NCBI GenBank assembly: GCA_023663615.1
Contig: JAMPHA010000001.1
Coordinates: forward strand, 838,162-902,161
Direction: 5' to 3'
Length of the DNA: 64,000 nucleotides
Source: DLAJ01 sp023663615
GTDB lineage: Bacteria > Bacillota > Clostridia > Lachnospirales > Lachnospiraceae
Shown piece by piece: positions 25,814 through 34,776 of the stretch. The notes under the pieces were generated by a model. It saw only the letters and a list, made by a program, of their open reading frames with translations. It was not told where the DNA came from and did not search any database. Each line of letters opens with the position of its first letter. Position 1 is the stretch's first letter. The position numbers were made by a program, and so were the translations under genes.

Positions 25814-26755
25814 TTATACCAACACATCATAAAGCATATATCCCAAAAACAGCGCCAGCACGAGGAGAAACGGGAGCAGCCATCCAAGACCGTTCTTTTT
25901 TCCGTCTTTTCTGCACCGCCAAATGCTCCGAAGATTTTCTTTTCTGCCTTCCCTGCCCGCCATCCACACGAGCACACAGCCTGCCAGCGCTGTCGTAACT
26001 GCCGCAATGATCAGATAAATACCGATCATCCGCGACAGCAGCTCATTGCGCTGCGCCGTCGTCTGTATCACCGCGCTGCTCTCTCCCACGAGCTCCGGGA
26101 ACGTCTCCTCCAGCCATTCGCTCGCATACATCAGAATGACATTCCAACCGTTAAAGACCACATGCATCAGAATGGTCGCCCACAGGCTTCCGGTCGCCTC
26201 GCGCACCAGCACAAGGATCAGTCCGAGCAGCAGCGCGTACGCCGCCTGATTGAAATTCATATGCGCCAGTCCGAAAAAGACCGCCGAGATGATCATCGCC
26301 TTGAAGACGCTCATGTCCTTTTTTAACGACTCATACGTCACACCGCGGAACACGATCTCCTCACAGACGGGCGCATAAATGGCGATGATAAAAAAGGTCA
26401 CGCCAAACGGCATCAGCATAAACATCGTGCTGCTCGCTTCCACTGCGTTTTCCACAAAAAACTGCGTCGCCAGATTGACGACCGTGACAAGCGGCATACA
26501 TAAAAACGTAAACAGAATGACGATCGCCACCGTCGATAGCCGGATCGGTTTTAGTCTCAGCATATCGCGCCATTTTGTGCGCGTCGCAAATACAAAGATC
26601 ACGCTCGGTATGATAAAGACCAGCTCGCTCACCATGTTTAACGGGATGAGCCCGATCATATGAATATGCGTGATATAATAGATCAGCCCGTACGAAACGG
26701 CATGATACATGAAAAAAATCGCAACATACATCCAGTTTATTTTTTTTGCGTTCAT
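25814..26755 (-). CDS. CPBP-family intramembrane glutamic endopeptidase
   Basis: The 313-residue polytopic protein has about eight hydrophobic segments. The conserved family motifs are EEIVFRGVTYESL (motif 1, two glutamates and arginine), FFGLAHMNFNQAAYALLLGL (motif 2 with histidine) and ILMHVVFNGWN (motif 3). Members are Rce1-like proteases; in Firmicutes some process bacteriocins or give self-immunity, others have no known substrate. Its start overlaps the stop of the upstream S1 protein gene by 4 bp (ATGA), so the two are translated together. No peptide precursor gene was seen next to it. Confidence 0.88.
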   Translation of the reverse strand: MNAKKINWMYVAIFFMYHAVSYGLIYYITHIHMIGLIPLNMVSELVFIIPSVIFVFATRTKWRDMLRLKPIRLSTVAIVILFTFLCMPLVTVVNLATQFFVENAVEASSTMFMLMPFGVTFFIIAIYAPVCEEIVFRGVTYESLKKDMSVFKAMIISAVFFGLAHMNFNQAAYALLLGLILVLVREATGSLWATILMHVVFNGWNVILMYASEWLEETFPELVGESSAVIQTTAQRNELLSRMIGIYLIIAAVTTALAGCVLVWMAGREGRKENLRSIWRCRKDGKKNGLGWLLPFLLVLALFLGYMLYDVLV

Positions 26756-27603
26756 CGTTTCTCCCTCCTGCGGATCCCGTCTTCATCCTGCTCAATCTCC
26801 CCTGTCTTGAGCAGATGCCCCACCGCACGCTTAAATTCACTTTTGCTCATATCCATTTCCTGCCGTATCAATTCGGGAGACGCTTTATCGTTAAACCCAA
26901 GCGCTCCGCCCGCTGCGTCGATCGCCTTTAGGATGAGCCCGGCGTCTTTCTCAATTTGGAGATACGCTTTCTCGCGGATGCTCAAGTCCAGCTTCCCGTC
27001 TTCCTTGACTGCAGTCACGCGCGCCGTGATCGTATCACCGATCCGAATACCCGCCTTCCCGTAACACTCTTTCGCCGGAATGAGCGCGCAGTAGCGGTCG
27101 TCCACCGCCACAAACACGCCGAAGCGCTCGCTCGTCTCATAGACGGTCCCCTGCACGGTATCATCCTTCTTGTACGGACTGTTTTTCTCCAAATATTCAT
27201 ACACGTTCATTGTCGCGCAGAGGCGGCCGCTCTTATCGGTATACAACGCAACAAGGCATTCCTCTCCTGCGGCGACCTTCCGCGTCTGCTCCTTAAACGG
27301 CAAAAGCAGGTCTTTTTCCAGACCCCAGTCTAAAAACGCGCCGACTCTGCCGACCTCGACAACTTTCAGCCTTGCGATCTGTCCCTTTACGATCAGCGGC
27401 TCTTTGACGGTAGCGATCAGCCGGTCCCCCGAATCGCAGTAAAGAAACACGTCGATCGGATCGCCGACCTCAAGTTTTTCCGGCACCTGCCTGATCGGGA
27501 GCAGCACCCGCTCCTCCCGCGGCGCGTCCTGCCGCTCGGCAAGGTAAACGCCAAATTCCACTTTTCGCACGCAGAGCAGGCTCTGCCATATTCCAAGTTC
27601 CAT
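26752..27603 (-). CDS. CvfB-like S1 RNA-binding protein
   Basis: The 283-residue protein reads as three S1-like beta-barrels followed by a winged helix. The first barrel contains PIRQVPEKLEVGDPIDVFLY, the second KVVEVGRVGAFLDWGLEKDL, the third TVYETSERFGVFVAVDDRYC; the C-terminal SPELIRQEMDMSKSEFKRAV matches the winged helix. This is the architecture of CvfB, an RNA-binding virulence regulator of Staphylococcus with relatives across Firmicutes. The target is unknown here. It starts an operon with the CPBP protease. Confidence 0.85.
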   Translation of the reverse strand: MELGIWQSLLCVRKVEFGVYLAERQDAPREERVLLPIRQVPEKLEVGDPIDVFLYCDSGDRLIATVKEPLIVKGQIARLKVVEVGRVGAFLDWGLEKDLLLPFKEQTRKVAAGEECLVALYTDKSGRLCATMNVYEYLEKNSPYKKDDTVQGTVYETSERFGVFVAVDDRYCALIPAKECYGKAGIRIGDTITARVTAVKEDGKLDLSIREKAYLQIEKDAGLILKAIDAAGGALGFNDKASPELIRQEMDMSKSEFKRAVGHLLKTGEIEQDEDGIRRREKR

Positions 27604-27698
27604 CTATGATCTCCCTTTTTTTGTCCCCACGGGCAACGCACAGACGCGTACGCCGACATCCGTCAAACTCCTGCCGCAGCATTCCGCGCTTCCCTCTT

Positions 27699-28451
27699 TT
27701 ACAAGCTTTCGTTCCCATCCGCGCCGTTTTCATAAGTCAGTTCGACGACCGCATACGGCTTCCCCTCGTCATTGTTTAAGGAAAAGACGACCCTGCCGCT
27801 TCCGGCATCCTCTGCGCCGACCGGATGGATCACATCGCCGAACAGCGCCGACTGCTTATATTCCACGCGCAGACCGCAAACGGTGCGCCCGCCGTCAGCG
27901 TTTTGCTGCATCAGTTCCCGCGCCATGCGCACATATTCGACATTGTTGACATGATCGTTCGTGTCTAAATGATGCGGCTTTACGACAATATCGTCAAAAG
28001 CGATCCGATTTTCCGGCATAGCAATCTTGCGCGGCGCATATTCCATCGGATAGCGTTCCGACAAACCATAGGCGTCGATCATGGAGTCGGGCGCCTTGAC
28101 CGGTCTGCCGGTTTCTGTGTCAAGATAGGTCCACATCGTGTTAGCGTACGCCAGCACTTCCTTCTCCGGCGTAAGCAGCACAAAATTACGGTATCCCAAA
28201 AATCCTTTAATGTCATAGGGGATCGTCCGGATCACGATCCGCTCGCCCAAGGACGGATAGCGGTTGATCCCGATCTGTACGAACGACAGCACCCACACCC
28301 GATGGCTCTCCTTCAAATACTGCACACCAATCCCAATATCCTCGGATTGAAACGTCGTGCAGTCCTCAAAATATTCCATGATCCCTTCCGGCGTAAGCTT
28401 CCCCCGGCTGTCCGTCTCTGAGTAACGTACCCTGCTCTCAAACTGATACAT
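27699..28451 (-). CDS. Acyl-ACP thioesterase
   Basis: The start at 28451 (MYQFESRVRYSETDSRGKLT) has AAAAGGAGCGATT before it; a longer frame reaches 28478. The 250-residue protein has two hot-dog folds, the pattern of plant FatA/FatB and bacterial acyl-ACP thioesterases. Seen motifs include FEDCTTFQSEDIGIGVQYLK (about 31-50), and in the second half DIVVKPHHLDTNDHVNNVEY, holding the catalytic N/D-x-x-x-H-V-N-N pattern. It would release free fatty acids from acyl carrier protein. No fatty acid genes adjoin it. Confidence 0.88.
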   Translation of the reverse strand: MYQFESRVRYSETDSRGKLTPEGIMEYFEDCTTFQSEDIGIGVQYLKESHRVWVLSFVQIGINRYPSLGERIVIRTIPYDIKGFLGYRNFVLLTPEKEVLAYANTMWTYLDTETGRPVKAPDSMIDAYGLSERYPMEYAPRKIAMPENRIAFDDIVVKPHHLDTNDHVNNVEYVRMARELMQQNADGGRTVCGLRVEYKQSALFGDVIHPVGAEDAGSGRVVFSLNNDEGKPYAVVELTYENGADGNESL

Positions 28452-28496
28452 AATCGCTCCTTTTCGGTTCTCTGACAAAGAAGATGTTTTTTATAT

Positions 28497-28579
28497 AAAA
28501 AAAGAGCTTGCGTTCCGCAGACTCTTTCGAAAAATCCGCATCGCAGATTCTTCCAGGATTACGAAATTTCCTATAAGTT
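28497..28579 (+). repeat. Third copy of the modular hairpin repeat
   Basis: An A-run is followed by GAGcTTGCG..GCAGACTC, the linker TTTCG, a second hairpin AATCCGCATCGCAGATT, then CTTCCAGGATTACGAAATTTC and CCTATAAGTT. The order of modules and the tail match the copies at 12603-12797, although the hairpin sequences differ. It lies between the thioesterase start and tRNA-Gln. Confidence 0.7.
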
Positions 28580-28584
28580 GAAAT

Positions 28585-28606
28585 AAGCGCCCGATGATCG
28601 GGCGCC
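28585..28606 (-). terminator. Terminator of tRNA-Gln
   Basis: The palindrome GCGCCCGATGATCGGGCGC (28587-28605) lies just after the tRNA 3' end; on the minus strand it is followed by TTATTT. Confidence 0.8.
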
Positions 28607-28610
28607 TTCG

Positions 28611-28682
28611 CTGGGCTACAAGGATTCGAACCTTGAAATGACGGAGTCAGAGTCCGTTGCCTTACCGTTTGGCGATAGCCCA
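28611..28682 (-). tRNA. tRNA-Gln (anticodon CUG)
   Basis: The minus strand folds as a 72-nt cloverleaf. The acceptor arms TGGGCTA and TAGCCCA pair fully, with discriminator G. The D arm is in TCGCCAAACGGTAAGGC, the anticodon stem ACGGA/TCCGT encloses the loop CTCTGAC with anticodon CTG, and the T arm reads CAAGGTTCGAATCCTTG. CCA is not encoded. It is a single tRNA, followed by its own terminator. Confidence 0.95.
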
Positions 28683-28770
28683 ATATCATGATGGCGGAAA
28701 TATCTCACAAAAGCCTCACCGCCTGACACTTGACAAGTATACAAGATTCTACATGAAAATGCAAGCCCCC

Positions 28771-28802
28771 AAAAAAAGAAAATGTGAAAAACACATCTTC
28801 TT
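28771..28802 (-). terminator. Terminator of the YgjP-like metallopeptidase gene
   Basis: On the minus strand GAAGATGTG and CACATTTTC (28792-28800 and 28778-28786) pair around TTTTT, followed by T7. It lies 25 bp after the stop at 28825. Confidence 0.8.
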
Positions 28803-28824
28803 TTCAAAGAAAATGTGAAAAATC

Positions 28825-29406
28825 TCACCCTCCCGGCTGGAAGCCGCACTCCTCCAGGAGCCGCTTGCGTTCCTTATAATCCGGGAGGAATTGTCTCATA
28901 TACGCATGAAAGCGCTCGTTATGACTCGGCTCCAAAAGATGCGTCAGCTCATGGACGATCACATACTCCAGGCATTCCTCCGGCTTTTTTACAAGCTGTA
29001 AGTTGATGCGGATTGTTTTTTTCGTAACTGAACAGCTTCCCCAGCGGCTTTTCATATCGCGGATCGTCCAATGTACGCAATGTACGCCCATGACCGGCTC
29101 CCATTTCTGCGCATAATGCGCGATCTGCTCTTTTAAGCGCGCCAATTCCCCCGGCGTTACGCTGCGCTGCGTCATATCCCGCAGACTGTCCTCCCTGTTC
29201 TCCTGCGCGCGTGCGATCACCCGCTCCCTGTGCCGGACGATCCATTCCTCTTTTTCATGAAGAAACTTCATGATCTGCGCCTCGCCAAGACGCATCGGCG
29301 CGGTCACAAGCACGTCGCCGTGCGGCGGACGGATATAGAGATTCACATTTTTAATGCGCCTGCGGTCCAATGTGACCGGGATGCCGCGAATAAAAATTGT
29401 TTTCAT
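28825..29406 (-). CDS. YgjP-like (DUF45) M48-related metallopeptidase
   Basis: The 193-residue protein has the zinc motif HELTHLLEPSHNERFHAYM, i.e. HExxH with a further HxxxF-H downstream, and the family segment MKSRWGSCSVTKKTIRINLQ (about 112-131). This is the YgjP/DUF45 group, small soluble metallopeptidases often near restriction-modification or housekeeping genes and without a settled substrate. It starts MKTIFIRGIPVTLDRRRIKN as these proteins do. It lies 15 bp downstream of a small regulator gene. Confidence 0.85.
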   Translation of the reverse strand: MKTIFIRGIPVTLDRRRIKNVNLYIRPPHGDVLVTAPMRLGEAQIMKFLHEKEEWIVRHRERVIARAQENREDSLRDMTQRSVTPGELARLKEQIAHYAQKWEPVMGVHCVHWTIRDMKSRWGSCSVTKKTIRINLQLVKKPEECLEYVIVHELTHLLEPSHNERFHAYMRQFLPDYKERKRLLEECGFQPGG

Positions 29407-29421
29407 ATCCGCAGCAGCCTC

Positions 29422-29766
29422 CTACTTCCCGGCATACTTGTCAAGCTGCGCCATATCCGCCATCGCCTCTAAGATGCGCTCCCTGCCCTGCTTATTCAGC
29501 TTCAAAAACTGCTTCATCACCTTATCCTGCAGCATTTTGCGGCTGGAGCTGTTCGTATCCTCATCCATCGGCATAAAATCCACCGGATTGATATGTAATC
29601 TGTCGCACATACAGATGACCGTGCTGTATGCCATGCCGTCAATCCCGCGGTCTAACGCCGTGACCAATGTCGAATACGGGATTCCCATTTCCATTGCGAA
29701 CTGCCGCACGCTTCTATACTGCGACAATATTTCTCTTTTCATGCTCTCTGATCTGTCCATCGCCAT
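29422..29766 (-). CDS. XRE-type helix-turn-helix regulator
   Basis: This 114-residue protein has an N-terminal helix-turn-helix (ILSQYRSVRQFAMEMGIPYS followed by TLVTALDRG, about 13-41), with VICMCDRLHINPVDFMPM after it, as in small XRE regulators. The C-terminal half (KMLQDKVMKQFLKLNKQGRE and after) is a helical segment found in many of these proteins. It is upstream of, and probably co-transcribed with, the metallopeptidase gene; its target is unknown. Confidence 0.8.
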   Translation of the reverse strand: MAMDRSESMKREILSQYRSVRQFAMEMGIPYSTLVTALDRGIDGMAYSTVICMCDRLHINPVDFMPMDEDTNSSSRKMLQDKVMKQFLKLNKQGRERILEAMADMAQLDKYAGK

Positions 29767-29797
29767 TCACCTTACCCCCGCTGTCTCTTCTAAACGT

Positions 29798-31300
29798 TTA
29801 CCACTTCTTTAAGAATGTCTTTCTCTCCATCGGATCCATTCGCGCGATCTCCGGATCCTTATAATAGGAATCCGACTTCATGTGCTGCGTCGATACCTCC
29901 TCAAAGATCGCACCGGTATCCGAGGAAAACGAATGGAACTCGCCGCGCAGTACTGTCTGCATATCGCCCGGATGCAAAAGCTTCTCCTCCTGTCCCTCGA
30001 TCCTCACCTTCAAGTCGCCGTATAATACCTGGAACGTCTCCTCTTTTACGCGGTGCGCATGCATCGGATGGGACTGTCCCGGCAGCACGATAATGTACTT
30101 CTTGCAGTATTCCCGGTTAATGATATTGATGATGATCGCGCCGTTCTGTCTGAAATGCTTCATGCCGTAATGGTGGGAGATTTCAACCTCAAAATCATTT
30201 CCGAGCGTAATCCCTGCCTCGTAAAGCATACCTTTCGCGTCATGTACCGCGCTCCGGACGACGCCGACTCCCGTCAGCATCGGCGTTTCCACAAGCTTCT
30301 CATTTTCCGCATAATCGCGGCTTGCCACCATACCGTCCTTAAATTCGCCGCTCGTCAACTGCTTCTCCTGGCAGGGCATGGCATAAAAGACATCCGCCTC
30401 CGTCATCACGTCGCCTTCCTTGATCGGATGCTTCGCATAAACGCCGCGCATCAGCGAACGCAGAGAATCCAGCTCCGGCTGGCTGACATACTTGTCATTT
30501 TTCTTTTTCATTGTGCACATTTTCTTTGCAAGCAGCGCCGACTCCACCCACTTGTCCACCTGTTCGGGATTCATGGAATAGGCGTTTAATTTGATCGTCT
30601 CCGTCGGCAGTCCGACATGGCGTTCCAGAATCCTCGCACCCTTTGCGATCGCAAGCATCGGCACCGTGTTATTATCCGGATCCTCATGCCCGGAATACCC
30701 GATCGTAATGTCCCGGTATCTGCGGTTCATCCTGTCGATGAAGTCTAACTGTAAGTTTTCGACGGGCGCCGGATACTCCGCAATACAGTGCATAAACGCA
30801 AAGGTACAGCCCTTATGAGAAAAGAAATTATACAGCTTATCAATATCAGAAAGCGTCTTGCCGCCCGTGGAAAGAATGATCGGCTTGTGCGCATAAGCTG
30901 CTTTTGTCAAAAGCGGCCAGTCCAGCGCCGAACAGCTTGCGATCTTGATGATGTCCAAGCCCTGATCCGTGCACCACTCCACGCCCTTCTCATCAAACGG
31001 CGTGCTCATGGTCAGCATTCCCTCCGCTCTGACCGCATCCACAAGCTGACAGAATTGATCGTAGGTCAGCCGTGTACTCATGAACCGCTCCACATGCGGA
31101 ACATCTTTTCTGTCCCTAAACTCCGGATGAATGAACGTATCCATGTCGCGGTACTGTAGTTTTACAGCCGCTTTCACATTATACTTTCGCGCGACCTTCC
31201 CCATCGCCCGGATAATGTCGATCCCGTGCTCCACGCTCCCCTGATGACTGTTTGCCATTTCAAAAATGAATAAATCCCGAAAAATATCCTGTCCTGCCAT
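29798..31300 (-). CDS. NeuB-type nonulosonic acid synthase with C-terminal cupin
   Basis: Residues 1-280 are a NeuB barrel: FIFEMANSHQGSVEHGIDII, KLQYRDMDTFIHPEFRDRKD and STPFDEKGVEWC, then CIAEYPAPVENLQLDFIDRM and GYSGHEDPDN. It would condense PEP with a 6-carbon amino sugar to a 9-carbon sialic-type acid. Residues 285-350 resemble the SAF antifreeze-like domain (PIKEGDVMTEADVFYAMPCQ). Residues 370-490 are an added cupin (LPGQSHPMHAHRVKEETFQV, GEFHSFSS). The usual enzyme is about 350 residues; the extra 150 is unusual. The Maf gene lies downstream in genome order and upstream in transcription. Confidence 0.85.
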   Translation of the reverse strand: MAGQDIFRDLFIFEMANSHQGSVEHGIDIIRAMGKVARKYNVKAAVKLQYRDMDTFIHPEFRDRKDVPHVERFMSTRLTYDQFCQLVDAVRAEGMLTMSTPFDEKGVEWCTDQGLDIIKIASCSALDWPLLTKAAYAHKPIILSTGGKTLSDIDKLYNFFSHKGCTFAFMHCIAEYPAPVENLQLDFIDRMNRRYRDITIGYSGHEDPDNNTVPMLAIAKGARILERHVGLPTETIKLNAYSMNPEQVDKWVESALLAKKMCTMKKKNDKYVSQPELDSLRSLMRGVYAKHPIKEGDVMTEADVFYAMPCQEKQLTSGEFKDGMVASRDYAENEKLVETPMLTGVGVVRSAVHDAKGMLYEAGITLGNDFEVEISHHYGMKHFRQNGAIIINIINREYCKKYIIVLPGQSHPMHAHRVKEETFQVLYGDLKVRIEGQEEKLLHPGDMQTVLRGEFHSFSSDTGAIFEEVSTQHMKSDSYYKDPEIARMDPMERKTFLKKW

Positions 31301-31380
31301 AACTATGCCCCCTGCGCATTTTGATGAAATATCACATATATTTTATCGGCATCATGTGTAAAAAGATAAAGTCCCTGACC

Positions 31381-31409
31381 AAAAAGAGTTGCACTTGATG
31401 CAACTCTTT
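31381..31409. terminator. Terminator after the second Maf gene
   Basis: GAGTTGCA (31386-31393) pairs with TGCAACTC (31399-31406); on the minus strand T5 follows. The sequence also matches the first module and TTTCG linker of the dispersed repeat. Confidence 0.8.
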
Positions 31410-31428
31410 CGCAAAATTCCTCAACCCT

Positions 31429-33303
31429 TTATGGAAGAATCTCCGACAGCTTACCCATATACAACTCAATCTCCGGCATACATTCATCGATCGTCCGAAT
31501 GGCAACCTCCAAATACTCTTTTCCAATCTTTGCTGTATGAATCAATTCTTCCCGTGCGCTCTCTTTCGCCTCATAAACCTGTTGTAACTGATCGTGCGTC
31601 GTCTCCTGCATCTCGTTTTGGATATAGAACATCACGGGCGCCCTCTCCATCAGCCGGCTGACTTCTGCCGTATGGGAAAGCAGCCGCTTTAACTCGCCCT
31701 GTTTTAAGTTTCCGCTGTAAGCAATCTCAATGATCTTATCATAATCCCGAACGGCGTTTTTCGCTTTCCGCCGTATCTCCGCCAGCTCCTCTGGCGCTTT
31801 TTGCAAATACGCGATCAGATCCCGTTTGGTCGCGTCATCAAACACATCCTCAATGGAATCTAAAACCGCCGCAATATCATACTCTTTCGTGCAATACCTT
31901 GCAACTGCCTCGGCAAGCGGCATATTCTCCGCCCCTTTGATCAGCGCGCCGCCCTCCGTCGCATTGATCGTATGGGATTCAGGAAATTTCGGGATCTCCT
32001 CCTCAAACCACTTCTGGTAGAGTTGGAACTCATGGGATGTCTTGACTTTTCCGCCGTAGTAGCCGTCCGTCTCGTCATGAATAAACTCATTCGCATCCAT
32101 CTTCCACTCGCCACGCACCGACTCCTGCGAATGCGTCTTGTTATCCGTATAAGCGAGATCCTGCCCTACCAAAATGATCGTCTTAAACCCCATTGCCGAC
32201 GCCAATGCATATCCGTCGTTTGCCACGGAACCGCCCGTGCCAAATGTGGGTATCAAGATTCCCCGCTCCGCCAAAAAATGATTGACATGCGGGTTCATGT
32301 CATTCATAAAAAACTTGGGAGCATGAATCTTTAATAAAGTTTGATAATTATTTGTCGCATCTGTAAAAATTGGAATATCCTCAACGCCCGGATACTCAAA
32401 ATGCCGCTGATTCTTCTGCGCATCCACCGAAACGAACATATCTGGTATAATACCGTGCTTTAAGAGCACGCGCAACGCCGAATCCGCCGCCATGATAAAC
32501 GCCTTCCCCTTTAAGCCTTTCAGTTCGTCTATGTTTTTATCGAGCGAAGGACCGGACGCCACCATGATAAACGGAATTTCTTTCGGCATCTTTTCGTAAA
32601 ACTGCACCAGCGACTTTGTTCTTACAAGATCCGCCATGTTCCGCATCGTATTTATAAAGTATTGCTTTCCAAATTTTGCCAAAACGTCCTGCGTTGCCTG
32701 AACCGAATTATGAAACATCTGTACTGTCCATCTCGCATCCTGCTGCTCCTTTGAAAACAAACTGCGATAATTCGGATATGGCTGATAATACAACTTATTC
32801 AGATCGCGAAAATCAGCAAACCCATAAACGAAATCTTTGAACACAACCGGCATATCCTCTATGATCCATTCTACGCGCTCGTCCAAAATCAGATCAGCAT
32901 AATCGCACAGACTTATCAATTCCCTGAAAAACAATAAATATGGCTCATATACGACAACACGCAGCGTATCGTCACTGTATTTTAATAAAATTCGCAACAG
33001 AGAACCGTTTCCAATACCAAAAAAGATATACTTCGGCATATATACCTGCTGATCGATCTGCATCTGCTCTCCCCATACCCATGACGCCAAATCCGGCCGG
33101 TACATGCTGTCCAACTGATATGCCGGTCCGTCCTCCTTTGCCGCGATCAGCACATTTCGTTCTCCGGTATCATAAAGCTCCGCGTGAACATCACAAGCAT
33201 GAAATTGTCCACTGTCCGTTTGTACAGCAGCAATTGCCTCCGCTAATTCCTCATATCGTTTTTCAAGCGCCTCTATGTTATGCTCATATATTTCATTTTT
33301 CAT
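31429..33303 (-). CDS. Maf/DUF115 motility accessory protein, second copy
   Basis: This product has the DUF115 core: IPFIMVASGPSLDKNIDELK (about 253-272), GIIPDMFVSVDAQKNQ, GTGGSVANDGYALASAMGFK and ILVGQDLAYTDNKTHSQESV. A start at 33303 (MKNEIYEHNIEALE) is preferred because GGGAGTGTGGATT precedes it; the frame runs up to 33369 where its ATG overlaps the upstream stop (ATGA), which is also possible. It would be 624 residues (646 with the longer start). It lies next to the flagellin gene, as flagellin-modifying Maf proteins often do, and likely transfers the nonulosonic acid made by the NeuB and NeuA homologues. Confidence 0.8.
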   Translation of the reverse strand: MKNEIYEHNIEALEKRYEELAEAIAAVQTDSGQFHACDVHAELYDTGERNVLIAAKEDGPAYQLDSMYRPDLASWVWGEQMQIDQQVYMPKYIFFGIGNGSLLRILLKYSDDTLRVVVYEPYLLFFRELISLCDYADLILDERVEWIIEDMPVVFKDFVYGFADFRDLNKLYYQPYPNYRSLFSKEQQDARWTVQMFHNSVQATQDVLAKFGKQYFINTMRNMADLVRTKSLVQFYEKMPKEIPFIMVASGPSLDKNIDELKGLKGKAFIMAADSALRVLLKHGIIPDMFVSVDAQKNQRHFEYPGVEDIPIFTDATNNYQTLLKIHAPKFFMNDMNPHVNHFLAERGILIPTFGTGGSVANDGYALASAMGFKTIILVGQDLAYTDNKTHSQESVRGEWKMDANEFIHDETDGYYGGKVKTSHEFQLYQKWFEEEIPKFPESHTINATEGGALIKGAENMPLAEAVARYCTKEYDIAAVLDSIEDVFDDATKRDLIAYLQKAPEELAEIRRKAKNAVRDYDKIIEIAYSGNLKQGELKRLLSHTAEVSRLMERAPVMFYIQNEMQETTHDQLQQVYEAKESAREELIHTAKIGKEYLEVAIRTIDECMPEIELYMGKLSEILP

Positions 33304-33365
33304 AATCCACACTCCCGTAAAATCTTCTATATGGTATGTGCTCTCAACCTGTTCCGTCTGGTTTC

Positions 33366-33764
33366 TCATAATCCATGCTCTTGTAAAACCGCGATATGCT
33401 CTGTCAGATTCGGAAGCAGCACCGCATAGATCACATCGATCTTAGCGAACGTATCCCTGCCCTCTAACGTCTCCAAAATCTGCGCGAGCAGTCCCGTCCA
33501 TTGTGACAATTCCTCCTGTCTGTCTGCAAACGGCGATAATGTATAATCTTGCACGATCATCGGAAACATCAGATTCATCACCTGTGCAATGCGCGGCATC
33601 ACGATCGCCATCTTCGTCTCATCCTCCGTAATGAGCGGTTTCCCATATTCCTCCAGCAACATCGCCATGCTTTGCAGCTGCCCCGATACTGTGATTCCCT
33701 TTTCTATTTCAGACACTTCCCTGATCATTTGCCTTTTTTGGTGTCCCATACGCTCTGCCTCCAT
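33366..33764 (-). CDS. Unrecognised 132-residue protein between fliC and a Maf gene
   Basis: I do not recognise this protein. It is helical in appearance and starts MEAERMGHQKRQMIREVSEI; further on comes MNLMFPMIVQDYTLSPFADR. It has no membrane segment. It overlaps or nearly overlaps the Maf gene, so both are on one transcript; a possible duty is accessory to flagellin modification or secretion, by context only. A motif of about 22 bp at its 3' end is repeated at the Maf internal start. Confidence 0.7.
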   Translation of the reverse strand: MEAERMGHQKRQMIREVSEIEKGITVSGQLQSMAMLLEEYGKPLITEDETKMAIVMPRIAQVMNLMFPMIVQDYTLSPFADRQEELSQWTGLLAQILETLEGRDTFAKIDVIYAVLLPNLTEHIAVLQEHGL

Positions 33765-33863
33765 TTGGTCTTCCGCATCCTGTGTCTAAACTTATCCATA
33801 TTGTTTTATGCTTATTATACCGTTAATCGCCCCTCTTGCCAATGAGGAATTTGCTGTCTCCAT

Positions 33864-33899
33864 AAAAAAAGAAGACCGGAAAACCGGTCTCCTTTTTTT
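33864..33899 (-). terminator. Terminator of fliC
   Basis: AGACCGG (33873-33879) pairs with CCGGTCT (33884-33890), with A7 at 33864-33870 giving a T-run on the minus strand. It lies 13 bp after the fliC stop. Confidence 0.9.
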
Positions 33900-33912
33900 A
33901 TGATAGTTTTGA

Positions 33913-34776
33913 TTAGCCGAGTAAGGACAATACACCCTGATTGCTCTGGTTTGCCTGTGCCAGCATCGACTGTCCTGCCTGAGCAAGGATGCTGTTGTTG
34001 CTGTAGCGAACCATCGTATCTGCCATATCGGTATCGCGGATAGCGGACTCTGCGGCAGTCGTGTTCTCTACGACATTGTCCAAGTTCGCAATGGTGTGCT
34101 CCAAACGGTTCTGAACGGCACCAAGGGAAGATCTCTGAGAAGAAACCTTTGCAATCGCCTGCGTAATCAGCGTAATCGCAGATCTTGCACCCGCCTGAGT
34201 AGTCAAGCTCGTAGTAGTGCTCTTAAGGCTGACATTCTTCAGTGAATCAATGCCAAGACCCTTCGCTGTCATCGTGGAAATCTTGATCGCAATCGTCTGC
34301 TCCGTCTTATCCGCAGTACCTACCTGAAGCGTTACATTGTTGCCCTGGCTCGGAGCGAAATTGCCCTGTAACAGCTTTAAGGTATTGAACTCTGTGGACT
34401 CGGATACACGATCAATCTCGGATACGAGTGCGTTGATTTCCTTCTGGATCGCAACACGATCTGCCGTGGTGTTCGTGCCGTTTGCACTCTTGATTGCCAG
34501 CTCATTCATACGCTGCAACATATCATGTACTTCTGCCAATGCACCTTCTGCTGTCTGTACGCAGGAGATACCGTCCTGAGCATTTGCCGTTGCCTGTGTA
34601 AGACCACGGATCTGGCTTCTCATCTTCTCACTGATCGTTAAGCCTGCTGCATCATCTGCTGCACGGTTGATCTTGTAACCGGAAGATAACTGCTCTGTCA
34701 GTTTGCTCTGAGTGCTTGTGGTTACGCCCAACATTCTGTTGGAGTTCATTGCTGTTAAATTGTGCTGTACTACCAT
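33913..34776 (-). CDS. fliC: Flagellin
   Basis: The start at 34776 (MVVQHNLTAMNSNRMLGVTT) follows AAGGAGGAAAAGATT. This is a compact 287-residue flagellin: the N-terminal D0/D1 part with LSSGYKINRAADDAAGLTIS, a short central region of about 60 residues (TLQVGTADKTEQTIAIKIST) and the C-terminal D1/D0 part ending QANQSNQGVLSLLG. It polymerises into the filament. Its SigD promoter and hairpin leader suggest transcriptional and translational control. Maf and NeuA/NeuB homologues nearby suggest it is glycosylated. Confidence 0.97.
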   Translation of the reverse strand: MVVQHNLTAMNSNRMLGVTTSTQSKLTEQLSSGYKINRAADDAAGLTISEKMRSQIRGLTQATANAQDGISCVQTAEGALAEVHDMLQRMNELAIKSANGTNTTADRVAIQKEINALVSEIDRVSESTEFNTLKLLQGNFAPSQGNNVTLQVGTADKTEQTIAIKISTMTAKGLGIDSLKNVSLKSTTTSLTTQAGARSAITLITQAIAKVSSQRSSLGAVQNRLEHTIANLDNVVENTTAAESAIRDTDMADTMVRYSNNSILAQAGQSMLAQANQSNQGVLSLLG

